Positions 7,100 through 13,104 of a stretch of 29,960 nt of DNA are shown here, piece by piece. Position 1 is the stretch's first letter; each line of letters starts with the position of its first letter. The stretch lies in the IMG/VR virus record IMGVR_UViG_3300044675_001691, positions 1 through 29,960 of that record, one strand, 5' to 3'. The notes beneath the pieces are model-generated. The model searched no databases. It was not told where the DNA came from and worked only from the letters and a program-made list of their open reading frames with translations. A program made the position numbers and the translations under genes. The stretch is from a virus.

Positions 7100-7653
7100 T
7101 TTACTTCATAACCGAAAACTACCTAAAGACGAACACGCCAATAACGGCGAACGTAGACGTTACAGACGTAACCCCGTACATTAAAACGCAGTCCGACCTA
7201 AGAGTACAACCTATTTTGGGTTCGGTGTTTTACAACTACCTACTAGACGCCTACAATAACCAAACGTTAACCAACGACGAAGAAGACCTAGTGGCTTTCA
7301 TTCAGCCCGTGGTAGCGTGGCGTTCGGCCGAAGATGCAGTTTTCGGGCTATCTTACCAACTTAAAAACAAAGGTATTCAAACACAAAACGGCGACTACTC
7401 AAATAGTGTAAGCCGTGCCGAGGTTGCCTTTTCTATGGAGCATTATGCACAAAAAGCATCTTTCTTTGAAGCCCGTTTGTCTAGATGGTTACTTGCAAAT
7501 AAAAATTTGTTTCCGTTATTCACTAGCTTACAAAACCGCGACACAGACTTACGCCCAATGATTGACGCGTGTGATTGCGTAGGTACGTGTTTTGGACGTT
7601 GTGGGCAGCGTTACAACGACAACGGTTATAATAACGCTATAATGGTGTTTTAA
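7096..7653 (+). CDS. Probable head-tail connector/adaptor protein
   Basis: 185 residues, mostly helical. It starts IYFITENYLKTNTPITANVDVTDVTPYIKTQSD, with a central helix AFIQPVVAWRSAEDAVFGLSYQLKNKGIQ. This resembles the helical adaptor proteins found right after portals in Bacteroidetes phages (a DUF6712-like family, by memory). Translation is coupled to the portal (ATGA) and to the holin (TAATG). The C-terminus is unusual: CDCVGTCFGRCGQR packs four cysteines within 11 residues and could bind a metal. Confidence 0.65.
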   Translation: MIYFITENYLKTNTPITANVDVTDVTPYIKTQSDLRVQPILGSVFYNYLLDAYNNQTLTNDEEDLVAFIQPVVAWRSAEDAVFGLSYQLKNKGIQTQNGDYSNSVSRAEVAFSMEHYAQKASFFEARLSRWLLANKNLFPLFTSLQNRDTDLRPMIDACDCVGTCFGRCGQRYNDNGYNNAIMVF

Positions 7654-8078
7654 TGACAACGAAACTACAAATATTTGCCTTTGCCGTGTTGTCGGTTTTA
7701 GCACCCGTTACACCGCTTGTTTTGGTAGCTATCCTTTCGATAGTTCTAGATACCGCCTTCGGTATTTGGCGCAGCGTTAAAAAGGGCGGTTGGGTTTCTA
7801 TAAGATCGCGACGCCTAAGCCATACAATTAGCAAAAGCCTACTATATTCTGGCGCTATTGTGTTTATTTTCCTACTAGAAAAATTTGTAGTAGCCGACAT
7901 TCTAGGCCAATTTATTGCCATTGATTTAGTGTTAACAAAAATGTTTACTTTCTTTTGCGTAGTGACTGAGGTTAAAAGCATAAACGAAAGCTATTTTAGT
8001 GTTACGGGCGTGAATGTTTGGGATAAATTTAAAGCCTTTGTTTTACGTAGCAAAGAACAACTAGAAGACTTAAAGTAA
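7653..8078 (+). CDS. Holin (phi29-type / holin_4_1-like)
   Basis: 141 residues. Three hydrophobic segments lie at about residues 6-34, 63-81 and 88-105. A basic cytoplasmic loop follows the first (RSVKKGG), and EVKSINESYF after the third matches the 'E..SI.EN' signature of toxin-secretion/phage-lysis holins. It would open the inner membrane at lysis time. The start overlaps the connector stop (TAATG). The endolysin gene follows after a terminator, so the two may be expressed at different levels. Confidence 0.8.
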   Translation: MTTKLQIFAFAVLSVLAPVTPLVLVAILSIVLDTAFGIWRSVKKGGWVSIRSRRLSHTISKSLLYSGAIVFIFLLEKFVVADILGQFIAIDLVLTKMFTFFCVVTEVKSINESYFSVTGVNVWDKFKAFVLRSKEQLEDLK

Positions 8079-8117
8079 CCCCACGCGACTGGTTGCCATA
8101 GGTGAACACCGCGAACC

Positions 8118-8147
8118 CCCCGATGATACTGTCGTCGGGGTTATTTA
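8118..8147 (+). terminator. Terminator between holin and endolysin, with an upstream small hairpin
   Basis: CCCCGATGA (8118-8126) pairs with TCGTCGGGG (8132-8140) with one G-T pair and a five-base loop, then TTATTTACTT. Just upstream (8091-8117) GGTT and AACC flank a small GGT/ACC hairpin, so the whole 8084-8147 stretch may fold as a unit. The T-tract is weak (TTATTT), so read-through into the endolysin is likely. Confidence 0.65.
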
Positions 8148-8175
8148 CTTAATTCAGCTGAAAAACACTTAATCT

Positions 8176-8640
8176 ATGCTAACAACTGCACAAACCCTAG
8201 CAAAATACGGAACGCCAAACGAACGCGGAACGTACCTAACTACTATTAATTTGCCTTACCCTATGCGCATTGCATGGGACATAAACACCAAAGTCACAAA
8301 GATGCGTTGCCATAAGGACGTAGCTAAGGCCTTTTTAAGCGTGTTTAACGAACTTTTAGCAGTCTATGGGTACGAACGTATAGTAGAACTAGGTATAGAC
8401 CTATATGGGGGTTGTTTCAACTTTCGCAAAATGCGCGGCGGTACGTCATGGTCAAAGCACGCGTGGGGTATTGCCATAGATTTAGACCCCGCACGTAACA
8501 CGCTAAAGGAAACTTCTAAAACTGCACGCTTTGCACGCCCAGAATACAAACAAATGCTAGACATTTTCGAAAAACACGGGTTCTTGTCTTTAGGTAGGGC
8601 CAAGAATTACGACTGGATGCACTTCGAAATATCAGCTTAA
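8176..8640 (+). CDS. Endolysin, M15-family peptidase (VanY / L-Ala-D-Glu peptidase type)
   Basis: 154 residues. The zinc-binding pattern of M15 peptidases is complete: [13 protein letters not shown] gives His95 and Asp102, and DWMHFEIS near the C-terminus gives His149. The residue three before His149 is Asp146; M15C enzymes such as Ply500 have a catalytic Glu at this place, so this is a conservative variant. The enzyme would cut peptide stems of peptidoglycan. There is no signal peptide, so it depends on the holin. The N-terminal 30 residues ([18 protein letters not shown]) are typical of phage members. No separate cell-wall-binding domain is present. Confidence 0.88.
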   Translation: MLTTAQTLAKYGTPNERGTYLTTINLPYPMRIAWDINTKVTKMRCHKDVAKAFLSVFNELLAVYGYERIVELGIDLYGGCFNFRKMRGGTSWSKHAWGIAIDLDPARNTLKETSKTARFARPEYKQMLDIFEKHGFLSLGRAKNYDWMHFEISA

Positions 8641-8651
8641 AACCTTATAAA

Positions 8652-9092
8652 ATGAAAAAACTTTCAATCTATACCCTGATTTTGTCGCTAATATTGGCGA
8701 TTTTTGCGACAGGATGCTCCGCTAACTATCACATTCGTAGAGCAATGAAGAAAGGATTTAGCGTAGGGGAGTCCGCTGATACAATCCGTATTTCTACGAT
8801 AGACTCAATTCCTTACGTTTTAAGAGACTCAATTTATTGGGAAAAGGTAATAGTCCAAAAAGATACAATAGTGCGTTACAAGCGTTCTTTCGTGCCTAAA
8901 ACGCGACTAGAAACACGAATAGAATACAGACTAAAGCGCGACACAATAAAAATGCTAGAAAAAGTAGAGGTCGTTAAGTGGAAAACCGAACGCAATAAAA
9001 AAACAAAAGCTAACTTGTGGCTATTTATTATAGGGTTTGGCATGGGCTTTCTTGCAAACTGGTTACTTAAATTTTCTAAAACCGTTTTATGA
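8652..9092 (+). CDS. Lipoprotein with C-terminal membrane anchor, probable u-spanin
   Basis: 146 residues. The N-terminus is a lipoprotein signal (LILSLILAIFATGC, lipid-bearing Cys22) and residues 122-139 (LWLFIIGFGMGFLANWLL) form a C-terminal membrane helix. The periplasmic middle is charged and predicted strand-rich (IRISTIDSIPYVLRDSIYW, KDTIVRYKRSFV). A lipid anchor in the outer membrane plus an inner-membrane helix in one chain is the defining layout of unimolecular spanins such as T1 gp11. Those fuse the two membranes at the last step of lysis of a Gram-negative cell. It directly follows holin and endolysin, and overlaps the next gene by ATGA. Confidence 0.7.
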   Translation: MKKLSIYTLILSLILAIFATGCSANYHIRRAMKKGFSVGESADTIRISTIDSIPYVLRDSIYWEKVIVQKDTIVRYKRSFVPKTRLETRIEYRLKRDTIKMLEKVEVVKWKTERNKKTKANLWLFIIGFGMGFLANWLLKFSKTVL

Positions 9093-10153
9093 GTAAATTT
9101 AGACCTAGAATAACACGCGAAGAATTTGACGTAGTGGCGCAGTATAGAGCCATAAAAAACAAAGCTAACGAACTAGGACTAGATGACAAAGACGTAAAGC
9201 ACGGGTGGTTAAAAACAAACGACGCTAGTTTATTCTTTAGAAACCCGTCTTTTGGTAGCGACTTCGACATTAAAAATATAGACTTTCAGGCCCTAATTAA
9301 AGACGCGCCCAAGTTAATTGTAGAACCTACAAAAAAACGAACGCACAAGGGCCTATTTGACAAGCTAGTATTTACAGACGTACACATAGGAATGGACGCA
9401 GGCGACAAAGGGCGCAGCATGTACGGAACAGAATGGAACGAAAACATACTATTCGACCGCTTAGAGCAAATGATAAGCTACACGCTAGAAAAACAAAATA
9501 GCGACACGCTTTACATTCTGGATCTCGGCGACTACCTAGACGGGTTTAACGCTCAAACGACTAGAGGCGGCCACGCGTTACCGCAAAACATGAGCAACCA
9601 AAAAGCTTTCGACGTTGGGTTTCAGTTTAAGACCTTGTTACTGCAATACCTTGCGCCGTTCTACAAAACTATTCACGTTCGTAACATTTGCAACGACAAC
9701 CATAGCGGCGACTTTGCGTACTTTGTTAACCAGTCTTTCAAAACATACGTCGAACGCGACTTAAAACACGTGAAGGTAACCAACCAAACGGCGTTTATAG
9801 ACTACGAACTAGTTGGTAACTATTGTTTTATTACAACGCATGGAAAAGACACGCACAATTTAAAGCATGGTTTTAAGCCTAAGATTGATCCTGCGCAGAT
9901 TAACAAAATACTCGGCTACTTAAACACGAAGCAACTTGTAAACAAAGGCCTAGATATTACGTTTGAAAAAGGCGATAGCCACCTATACTTGTTCGATAGC
10001 TCTAGTTCGGACGTTTTCAAGTATTATAATTACCCCGCTTTTAGCCCGTCTAGCAACTGGGTAGCTACAAACTTTCAACTTGGGAAGTCGGGCTTTGTAC
10101 ATTTTAACTACGACGAACACCGAAAAAGCATAAACGAATACTTTTTTACGTAA
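9089..10153 (+). CDS. Calcineurin-like metallophosphoesterase
   Basis: 354 residues. All metal-binding motifs of the family can be read in order: FTDVHIG (Asp97, His99), LDLGDYLDG (Asp148), CNDNHSGD (Asn204, His205) and THGKDTH (His251, His256). The first 90 residues form an N-terminal extension (REEFDVVAQYRAIKNKANELGL) of unknown role that could recognise DNA or a partner. Similar proteins are frequent in Bacteroidetes phages and may act on nucleic-acid ends or nucleotides, but the substrate cannot be told from sequence. It is translationally coupled to the spanin-like gene and ends the late operon before a clear terminator. Confidence 0.8.
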   Translation: MSKFRPRITREEFDVVAQYRAIKNKANELGLDDKDVKHGWLKTNDASLFFRNPSFGSDFDIKNIDFQALIKDAPKLIVEPTKKRTHKGLFDKLVFTDVHIGMDAGDKGRSMYGTEWNENILFDRLEQMISYTLEKQNSDTLYILDLGDYLDGFNAQTTRGGHALPQNMSNQKAFDVGFQFKTLLLQYLAPFYKTIHVRNICNDNHSGDFAYFVNQSFKTYVERDLKHVKVTNQTAFIDYELVGNYCFITTHGKDTHNLKHGFKPKIDPAQINKILGYLNTKQLVNKGLDITFEKGDSHLYLFDSSSSDVFKYYNYPAFSPSSNWVATNFQLGKSGFVHFNYDEHRKSINEYFFT

Positions 10154-10178
10154 CTTTACACGTTTCATAATTGTTCTA

Positions 10179-10204
10179 GGCCACCTTTCGGGGTGGCTTT
10201 TTTG
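10179..10204 (+). terminator. Rho-independent terminator closing the head-lysis operon
   Basis: GCCACC (10180-10185) pairs with GGTGGC (10192-10197) around a TTCG-type loop and is followed by TTTTTTG. It lies 27 bases after the phosphoesterase stop. Confidence 0.9.
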
Positions 10205-10402
10205 TTTTGTTACCCTTACTTTATTACAAATGGGGCATTAATTACCCCTTATTCTGTTACAAAAGGTAAAATTTCTAAAAATATTTTGCGTCTGTAACCC
10301 ACGTAAATACTAGCATCTTAAAAATAATGTTAAAAAAATGCAACTTTTTTTTGTTAATAACGAATTAGTGTATATATTTGCATATACAAAAACCACAACG
10401 TT
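10205..10402. other. Non-coding regulatory region, possible origin or operator
   Basis: About 200 bases without a plausible gene, AT-rich. At 10208-10268 short related words recur (TTACC, TTACAAA, GGGG, TTACCCC, TTACAAAAGG) with possible GGGG/CCCC and TTACC/GGTAA pairings. The right part holds the early promoter. Being the largest non-coding gap, between late and early operons, it is the best place for an operator or replication origin, although no DnaA box was recognised. Confidence 0.4.
10351..10387 (+). promoter_or_regulatory. Strong early promoter (TTG-N19-TATATTTG)
   Basis: TTG (10351-10353, in a run of T) and TATATTTG (10373-10380) are separated by 19 bases, an exact match to the Bacteroidetes promoter model. 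The -7 box lies within GTATATATTTGCATATA (10370-10386), which recurs exactly at 16100-16116 and has TATAT/ATATA inverted arms. The first early gene starts at 10403. Confidence 0.8.
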
Positions 10403-10582
10403 ATGAAAACAACACTAAACTACAAAGGCTTTCAAATTGAAGAAACAATGCAAGAAGGCGGCGCTACTACGGCAGTAGCTTATTTAAACGGACAAGTTAT
10501 GTTTGGTACATTTAGCCATTTAGACACGCTTACCGCTTACGAAAAAATGATAACAAAAATTAACAACTACTTAAATAAATAA
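10403..10582 (+). CDS. Small early protein (59 aa)
   Basis: The first gene after the early promoter, starting in the context ACGTTATG. The product MKTTLNYKGFQIEETMQEGG then TAVAYLNGQVMFGTFSHLDTL looks like a small alpha/beta fold with a C-terminal helix (TAYEKMITKINNYLNK). The first gene of a phage early operon often encodes a host-takeover factor; that is only inference here. No known domain is recognised. Confidence 0.7.
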   Translation: MKTTLNYKGFQIEETMQEGGATTAVAYLNGQVMFGTFSHLDTLTAYEKMITKINNYLNK

Positions 10583-10585
10583 GCC

Positions 10586-10762
10586 ATGAGCAAAGAACAA
10601 ATTTTAGACCTTATCAGAAGCCAAGAGGCTGAGATGTATCAAGACCTTCTCTACATGCGTCAGCGCTTTGGTGCTGATGACAAGGCAACACGCTACGCAG
10701 CGGCGCAATGGGCTGCAATTAATAACCTATTAGATACAATACAAGATGAAGAAAATCTTTAA
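10586..10762 (+). CDS. Small early protein (58 aa)
   Basis: Starts 3 bases after the previous stop. It is almost wholly helical (SKEQILDLIRSQEAEMYQDL, then RQRFGADDKATRYAAAQWAA) and ends LLDTIQDEENL. The last 17 bases overlap the start of the next gene. Codons such as GAG, CTT, CAG and GCT are more frequent than in neighbours, so it may have come from another phage. Function unknown. Confidence 0.7.
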   Translation: MSKEQILDLIRSQEAEMYQDLLYMRQRFGADDKATRYAAAQWAAINNLLDTIQDEENL

Positions 10763-10982
10763 CGAATACCGCGCATTTAACAAAGACGAAAAAGACCTAG
10801 CGCATAGCATCCTAGTAGGCCTAGTTTTGTTTATTGGTTTCTTTTGGTTGGTAAGTACAAACACCCCACCACGTTTAGACCACGCGACAACAGACCCGCA
10901 AACGTACAAGCAAAACACGTACGAACTAAAGACGAGTTACACAAAGTACATGAACCACGTTTACAACGACAAATTCAAATAA
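10746..10982 (+). CDS. Small single-pass membrane protein
   Basis: 78 residues. A charged N-terminal helix (KKIFNEYRAFNKDEKDLAHS) precedes one membrane segment (ILVGLVLFIGFFWLVS, about residues 22-37), and the C-terminal part is polar (KQNTYELKTSYTKYMNH). It overlaps its upstream neighbour by 17 bases and ends 1 base before the next ATG, so it belongs to the early operon. A small early membrane protein could serve superinfection exclusion or membrane remodelling; neither is shown by sequence. Confidence 0.7.
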   Translation: MKKIFNEYRAFNKDEKDLAHSILVGLVLFIGFFWLVSTNTPPRLDHATTDPQTYKQNTYELKTSYTKYMNHVYNDKFK

Positions 10983-10983
10983 G

Positions 10984-11298
10984 ATGATAGCACCAGAAAT
11001 TAAAGACTTTGAGGTTTACAAAGCTAGCGGTAAGAACCTAGTTTACTTAATGGTAACCCTTTGGGATGAGGGCGACACAAAAACTAACGGAGAAATACTA
11101 GCCGAATACGAAATAGAAATTTACGACGCTTACTCAAATTATAAAATAACTAAAAAAACATACCATGAAACGCTTACTATCAAACAAACCCGTGACTGCG
11201 ACGACCGCATTGCTGAACTTTACGAAGACAACTATTTCGAAGACGACTATGTCAGCGAATACAACGAAGACGACTTCACCCCTGACTGGCCCATTTAA
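10984..11298 (+). CDS. Acidic early protein, unknown function
   Basis: 104 residues. The first half is strand-rich (NLVYLMVTLWDEGDTKTN, EYEIEIYDAY). The C-terminal 30 residues are strongly acidic (YEDNYFEDDYVSEYNEDDF), a feature of DNA-mimic and other nucleic-acid-protein inhibitors, though many phage proteins share it. It is followed by 81 bases that stay open in the +1 frame up to the next gene, so a longer frameshifted form is possible. Confidence 0.65.
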   Translation: MIAPEIKDFEVYKASGKNLVYLMVTLWDEGDTKTNGEILAEYEIEIYDAYSNYKITKKTYHETLTIKQTRDCDDRIAELYEDNYFEDDYVSEYNEDDFTPDWPI

Positions 11299-11379
11299 CC
11301 GATACCAAATAAACCGCTTTTGGACAAACTTTAACGAGGGTCTTTATAACCGAATTTGTGAAATTAAAATGCAAGAACT

Positions 11380-11631
11380 ATGAAAACACCACTAGAATGG
11401 TTTTTAACTGAATTTCAAAAACAAGTTTGGTTTGAACCTAACTCAGAACTTGACATTTGGATAAAAGATTTAATACCAAAAGCCAAAGAAAAAGAAACCG
11501 AACTTTTGCTACACGTTATAAAGTGCTATCATAACAATTTGTTTTTTGTGCCACTTAACGAAAACGGCGAAGCTCAAGCAATACTAGAATTAATTTTAAG
11601 CGGTCAAATAAAATCAAAATTAGACATATGA
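11380..11631 (+). CDS. Small early protein (83 aa)
   Basis: Starts MKTPLEWFLTEFQKQVWFEP and continues with two helices (IKDLIPKAKEKETELLLHVI and EAQAILELILSGQIKSK). The pattern of a helix-rich small protein with 'AK.KE.E.....I' is common in Bacteroidetes phage early regions but has no known function. It is coupled to the next gene through an ATGA overlap at 11628. No metal or nucleotide motif is visible. Confidence 0.7.
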   Translation: MKTPLEWFLTEFQKQVWFEPNSELDIWIKDLIPKAKEKETELLLHVIKCYHNNLFFVPLNENGEAQAILELILSGQIKSKLDI

Positions 11632-11843
11632 AATACTACTGGAAAATGCTCGACGGCGAAATAATAGACGTAGACCAAATGAGCGAAACGCATTTAAGAA
11701 ACGCGCTTAAAATGGTGTTACGCAATAGCCAACGGAAAGTAGCTATAAGAAAACCGATAGGCAATATTGAAGCCAATTTCTTTGAGGCTCAAAATAACGA
11801 ATACTTAGAAGACGAATTTATAAACCAATTTTACGGAGCATGA
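11628..11843 (+). CDS. Small early protein (71 aa)
   Basis: MKYYWKMLDGEIIDVDQMSE, then a helix THLRNALKMVLRNSQRKVAI, and an acidic end (EAQNNEYLEDEFINQFYGA). Start and stop are both fused to neighbours by ATGA overlaps (11628 and 11840), which supports translation. Function unknown; no membrane segment or signal peptide. Confidence 0.7.
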   Translation: MKYYWKMLDGEIIDVDQMSETHLRNALKMVLRNSQRKVAIRKPIGNIEANFFEAQNNEYLEDEFINQFYGA

Positions 11844-11986
11844 AATACCTACTTACCTACTACGTCGGCGCAAAAGCCGTGCAAAGCTGGCGGTTCTACT
11901 CTAAGGCTATGGCATACGCTGCAAAGTCCGAACTACTATTTACGGAAAATTACAACCTTGGGAAATTCAAAATAACGGAAATATGA
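11840..11986 (+). CDS. Very small basic early protein (48 aa)
   Basis: ATGA overlaps at both ends (11840 with the gene before, 11983 with the gene after) argue that this short frame is real. The protein KYLLTYYVGAKAVQSWRFYSKAM resembles a small beta hairpin followed by a helix (AYAAKSELLF) and ends NLGKFKITEI. No function recognised. Confidence 0.6.
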   Translation: MKYLLTYYVGAKAVQSWRFYSKAMAYAAKSELLFTENYNLGKFKITEI

Positions 11987-12411
11987 AAAACAAAATAGCA
12001 CTTATTCACGAACTTATAGCAGCCTACGACTTAACAAACAAGTGTAGAGATCGCGGCCTAATTTACAAACGCGCGTACCTATACAATGAACTACGAACTA
12101 GCGGCTTTAGCCTTTCGCAAATTGGCGAAATATTCGGTAAGCACCACGCTACTATAATTCACGGCCTACGAACACACGAAAACTTAATGGGTTACAACGA
12201 CGAAGACTACAAATTGGAAACTATACAACTCAAACAACAACTAGAGGGTAGCGTATTAATATTCCCAGAAGAAAGCACGGCTAAAAAACGAGACTTAAAA
12301 ACAGACATTATAGAGGCTAAGACTATCCGAGACTTCAAACGTATTCGACGACGTGTAAAGCTAGGTGTTTACGAAAAACTTTTAGCCGAAAGCAACTTAA
12401 TTAAAAGTTAA
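11983..12411 (+). CDS. DnaA domain IV-like DNA-binding protein
   Basis: 142 residues. Residues about 43-68 (SLSQIGEIFGKHHATIIHGL) closely follow the helix-turn-helix and signature helix of bacterial DnaA domain IV ('S...IG..FG..DHSTV.H'), which binds the DnaA box. There is no AAA+ ATPase domain. In a phage this could recruit or compete with the host initiator at an origin, or act as a regulator; the choice is inference. The C-terminal part is basic (DFKRIRRRVKLGVYEKLL). It is the last gene before the HNH island, and the replisome organiser and helicase follow the island. Confidence 0.75.
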   Translation: MKNKIALIHELIAAYDLTNKCRDRGLIYKRAYLYNELRTSGFSLSQIGEIFGKHHATIIHGLRTHENLMGYNDEDYKLETIQLKQQLEGSVLIFPEESTAKKRDLKTDIIEAKTIRDFKRIRRRVKLGVYEKLLAESNLIKS

Positions 12412-12448
12412 TTTTTACTACAAAGCAACCGAAATCAAAATTTTACGT

Positions 12449-12456
12449 TATCTTTG
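12449..12456 (+). promoter_or_regulatory. -7 box (TATCTTTG) ahead of the structured RNA
   Basis: TATCTTTG is an exact TAnnTTTG match 38 bases after the stop of the preceding gene. No clear TTG stands at -33. Transcription would start near 12460, exactly where the predicted RNA hairpins begin. Confidence 0.55.
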
Positions 12457-12457
12457 T

Positions 12458-12546
12458 GTGTCCAGTGGTGCGGACTTGTAAAACATTATTTAAAGCCTCG
12501 GCCTAGTAGGGAAGCACCACCCCGAAAAGTCGAGGTTTTGTTTTTT
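12458..12546 (+). ncRNA. Putative structured RNA with loop-loop pairing upstream of the HNH gene
   Basis: GTCC (12460-12463) pairs with GGAC (12472-12475), leaving loop AGTGGTGC. A second hairpin, GGG (12509-12511) with CCC (12521-12523), exposes GCACCAC (12514-12520), which is fully complementary to GTGGTGC (12465-12471) in the first loop. AAAGCCTCG (12492-12500) pairs with CGAGGTTTT (12531-12539) and encloses the second hairpin, followed by GTTTTTT like a terminator. Promoter box, two hairpins, 7-base loop complementarity and terminator fit within 100 bases. It could be a separate small RNA or an attenuating leader for the endonuclease. I could not match it to a named RNA family. Confidence 0.5.
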
Positions 12547-13104
12547 ATGAAAAAATGTAAAGAATGTGGAATAGTAAAAGATCTTACTGAATTCCATAAA
12601 AACCCCAAAGCACATGATGGGGTTAGAACTAAATGTAAGACATGTGTTTGCCATCGGCAATCTACTTACAGAAAAAATAATCAAGAAAAAATTAGTGCTT
12701 ACTCGCGTAGCTGGTTAGAAAAAAATCCAGAATATGGTAAAATTTATTATTTAAAAAAATATGTGAAAAAAAATAAAATTGCTTTAACAGAAGAAGAACT
12801 AAAGCGAAGAAAAAAACACCATGATTTAAATTATAAGGAAAAATATCCAGAGAAACATAAAGCTAAAATGGCTGTAAATTTTGTTAAAGTTGAAAAAGGA
12901 ATTCACAAGCATCATTGGAGTTATAATAAAATAGACTATAAAAATGTCATTCTTTTACAAGAAAAAACGCATTTAACTTTACACAAGCATTTGAAATATT
13001 GTAAGGAAACATTTTATTATAAAAATACAAATGGTGAATTATTGAATACTAGAGAAAAGCATTTGGCTTATATACAACAATTATTAAAAAATAATAAGTT
13101 ATGA
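12547..13104 (+). CDS. HNH homing endonuclease with N-terminal zinc ribbon
   Basis: 185 residues from ATG 12547; the longer frame from TTG 12454 would translate the structured RNA and is rejected. An N-terminal zinc ribbon has Cys4, Cys7, Cys30 and Cys33 (CKECGIVKDLTEFHK ... KCKTC). A lysine-rich linker leads to the HNH core HKHHWSYNKIDYKNVILLQ with His122-His123, Asn133 and a later HLTLHKHLKY. 'HHWSYN' is diagnostic of free-standing endonucleases carried by Bacteroidetes phages. It would nick or cut phage DNA and promote its own spread. Composition is foreign: AAA, AAT, ATT and TTA codons dominate, while neighbours prefer CTA, ACG and CGC. Its stop overlaps the next ATG (ATGA), so insertion left the replication operon intact. 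Confidence 0.85.
   Translation: MKKCKECGIVKDLTEFHKNPKAHDGVRTKCKTCVCHRQSTYRKNNQEKISAYSRSWLEKNPEYGKIYYLKKYVKKNKIALTEEELKRRKKHHDLNYKEKYPEKHKAKMAVNFVKVEKGIHKHHWSYNKIDYKNVILLQEKTHLTLHKHLKYCKETFYYKNTNGELLNTREKHLAYIQQLLKNNKL

Noticed and set aside
11165-11298. Separate gene starting at 11165 inside the acidic protein gene
   Set aside because: Its first 45 residues are Thr/Lys-rich and look like an out-of-frame shadow; only the end past 11298 looks protein-like, so it is reported as a possible frameshift instead.
12454-12546. N-terminal extension of the HNH protein from TTG 12454
   Set aside because: It would begin inside the -7 box and translate the hairpins; the zinc ribbon starts naturally at ATG 12547.
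12458-13104. Structured RNA plus HNH gene as an OMEGA/IscB-type (HEARO RNA) system
   Set aside because: The protein is 185 residues with a zinc ribbon and HNH only; no RuvC parts or bridge helix, and the RNA is under 100 bases.
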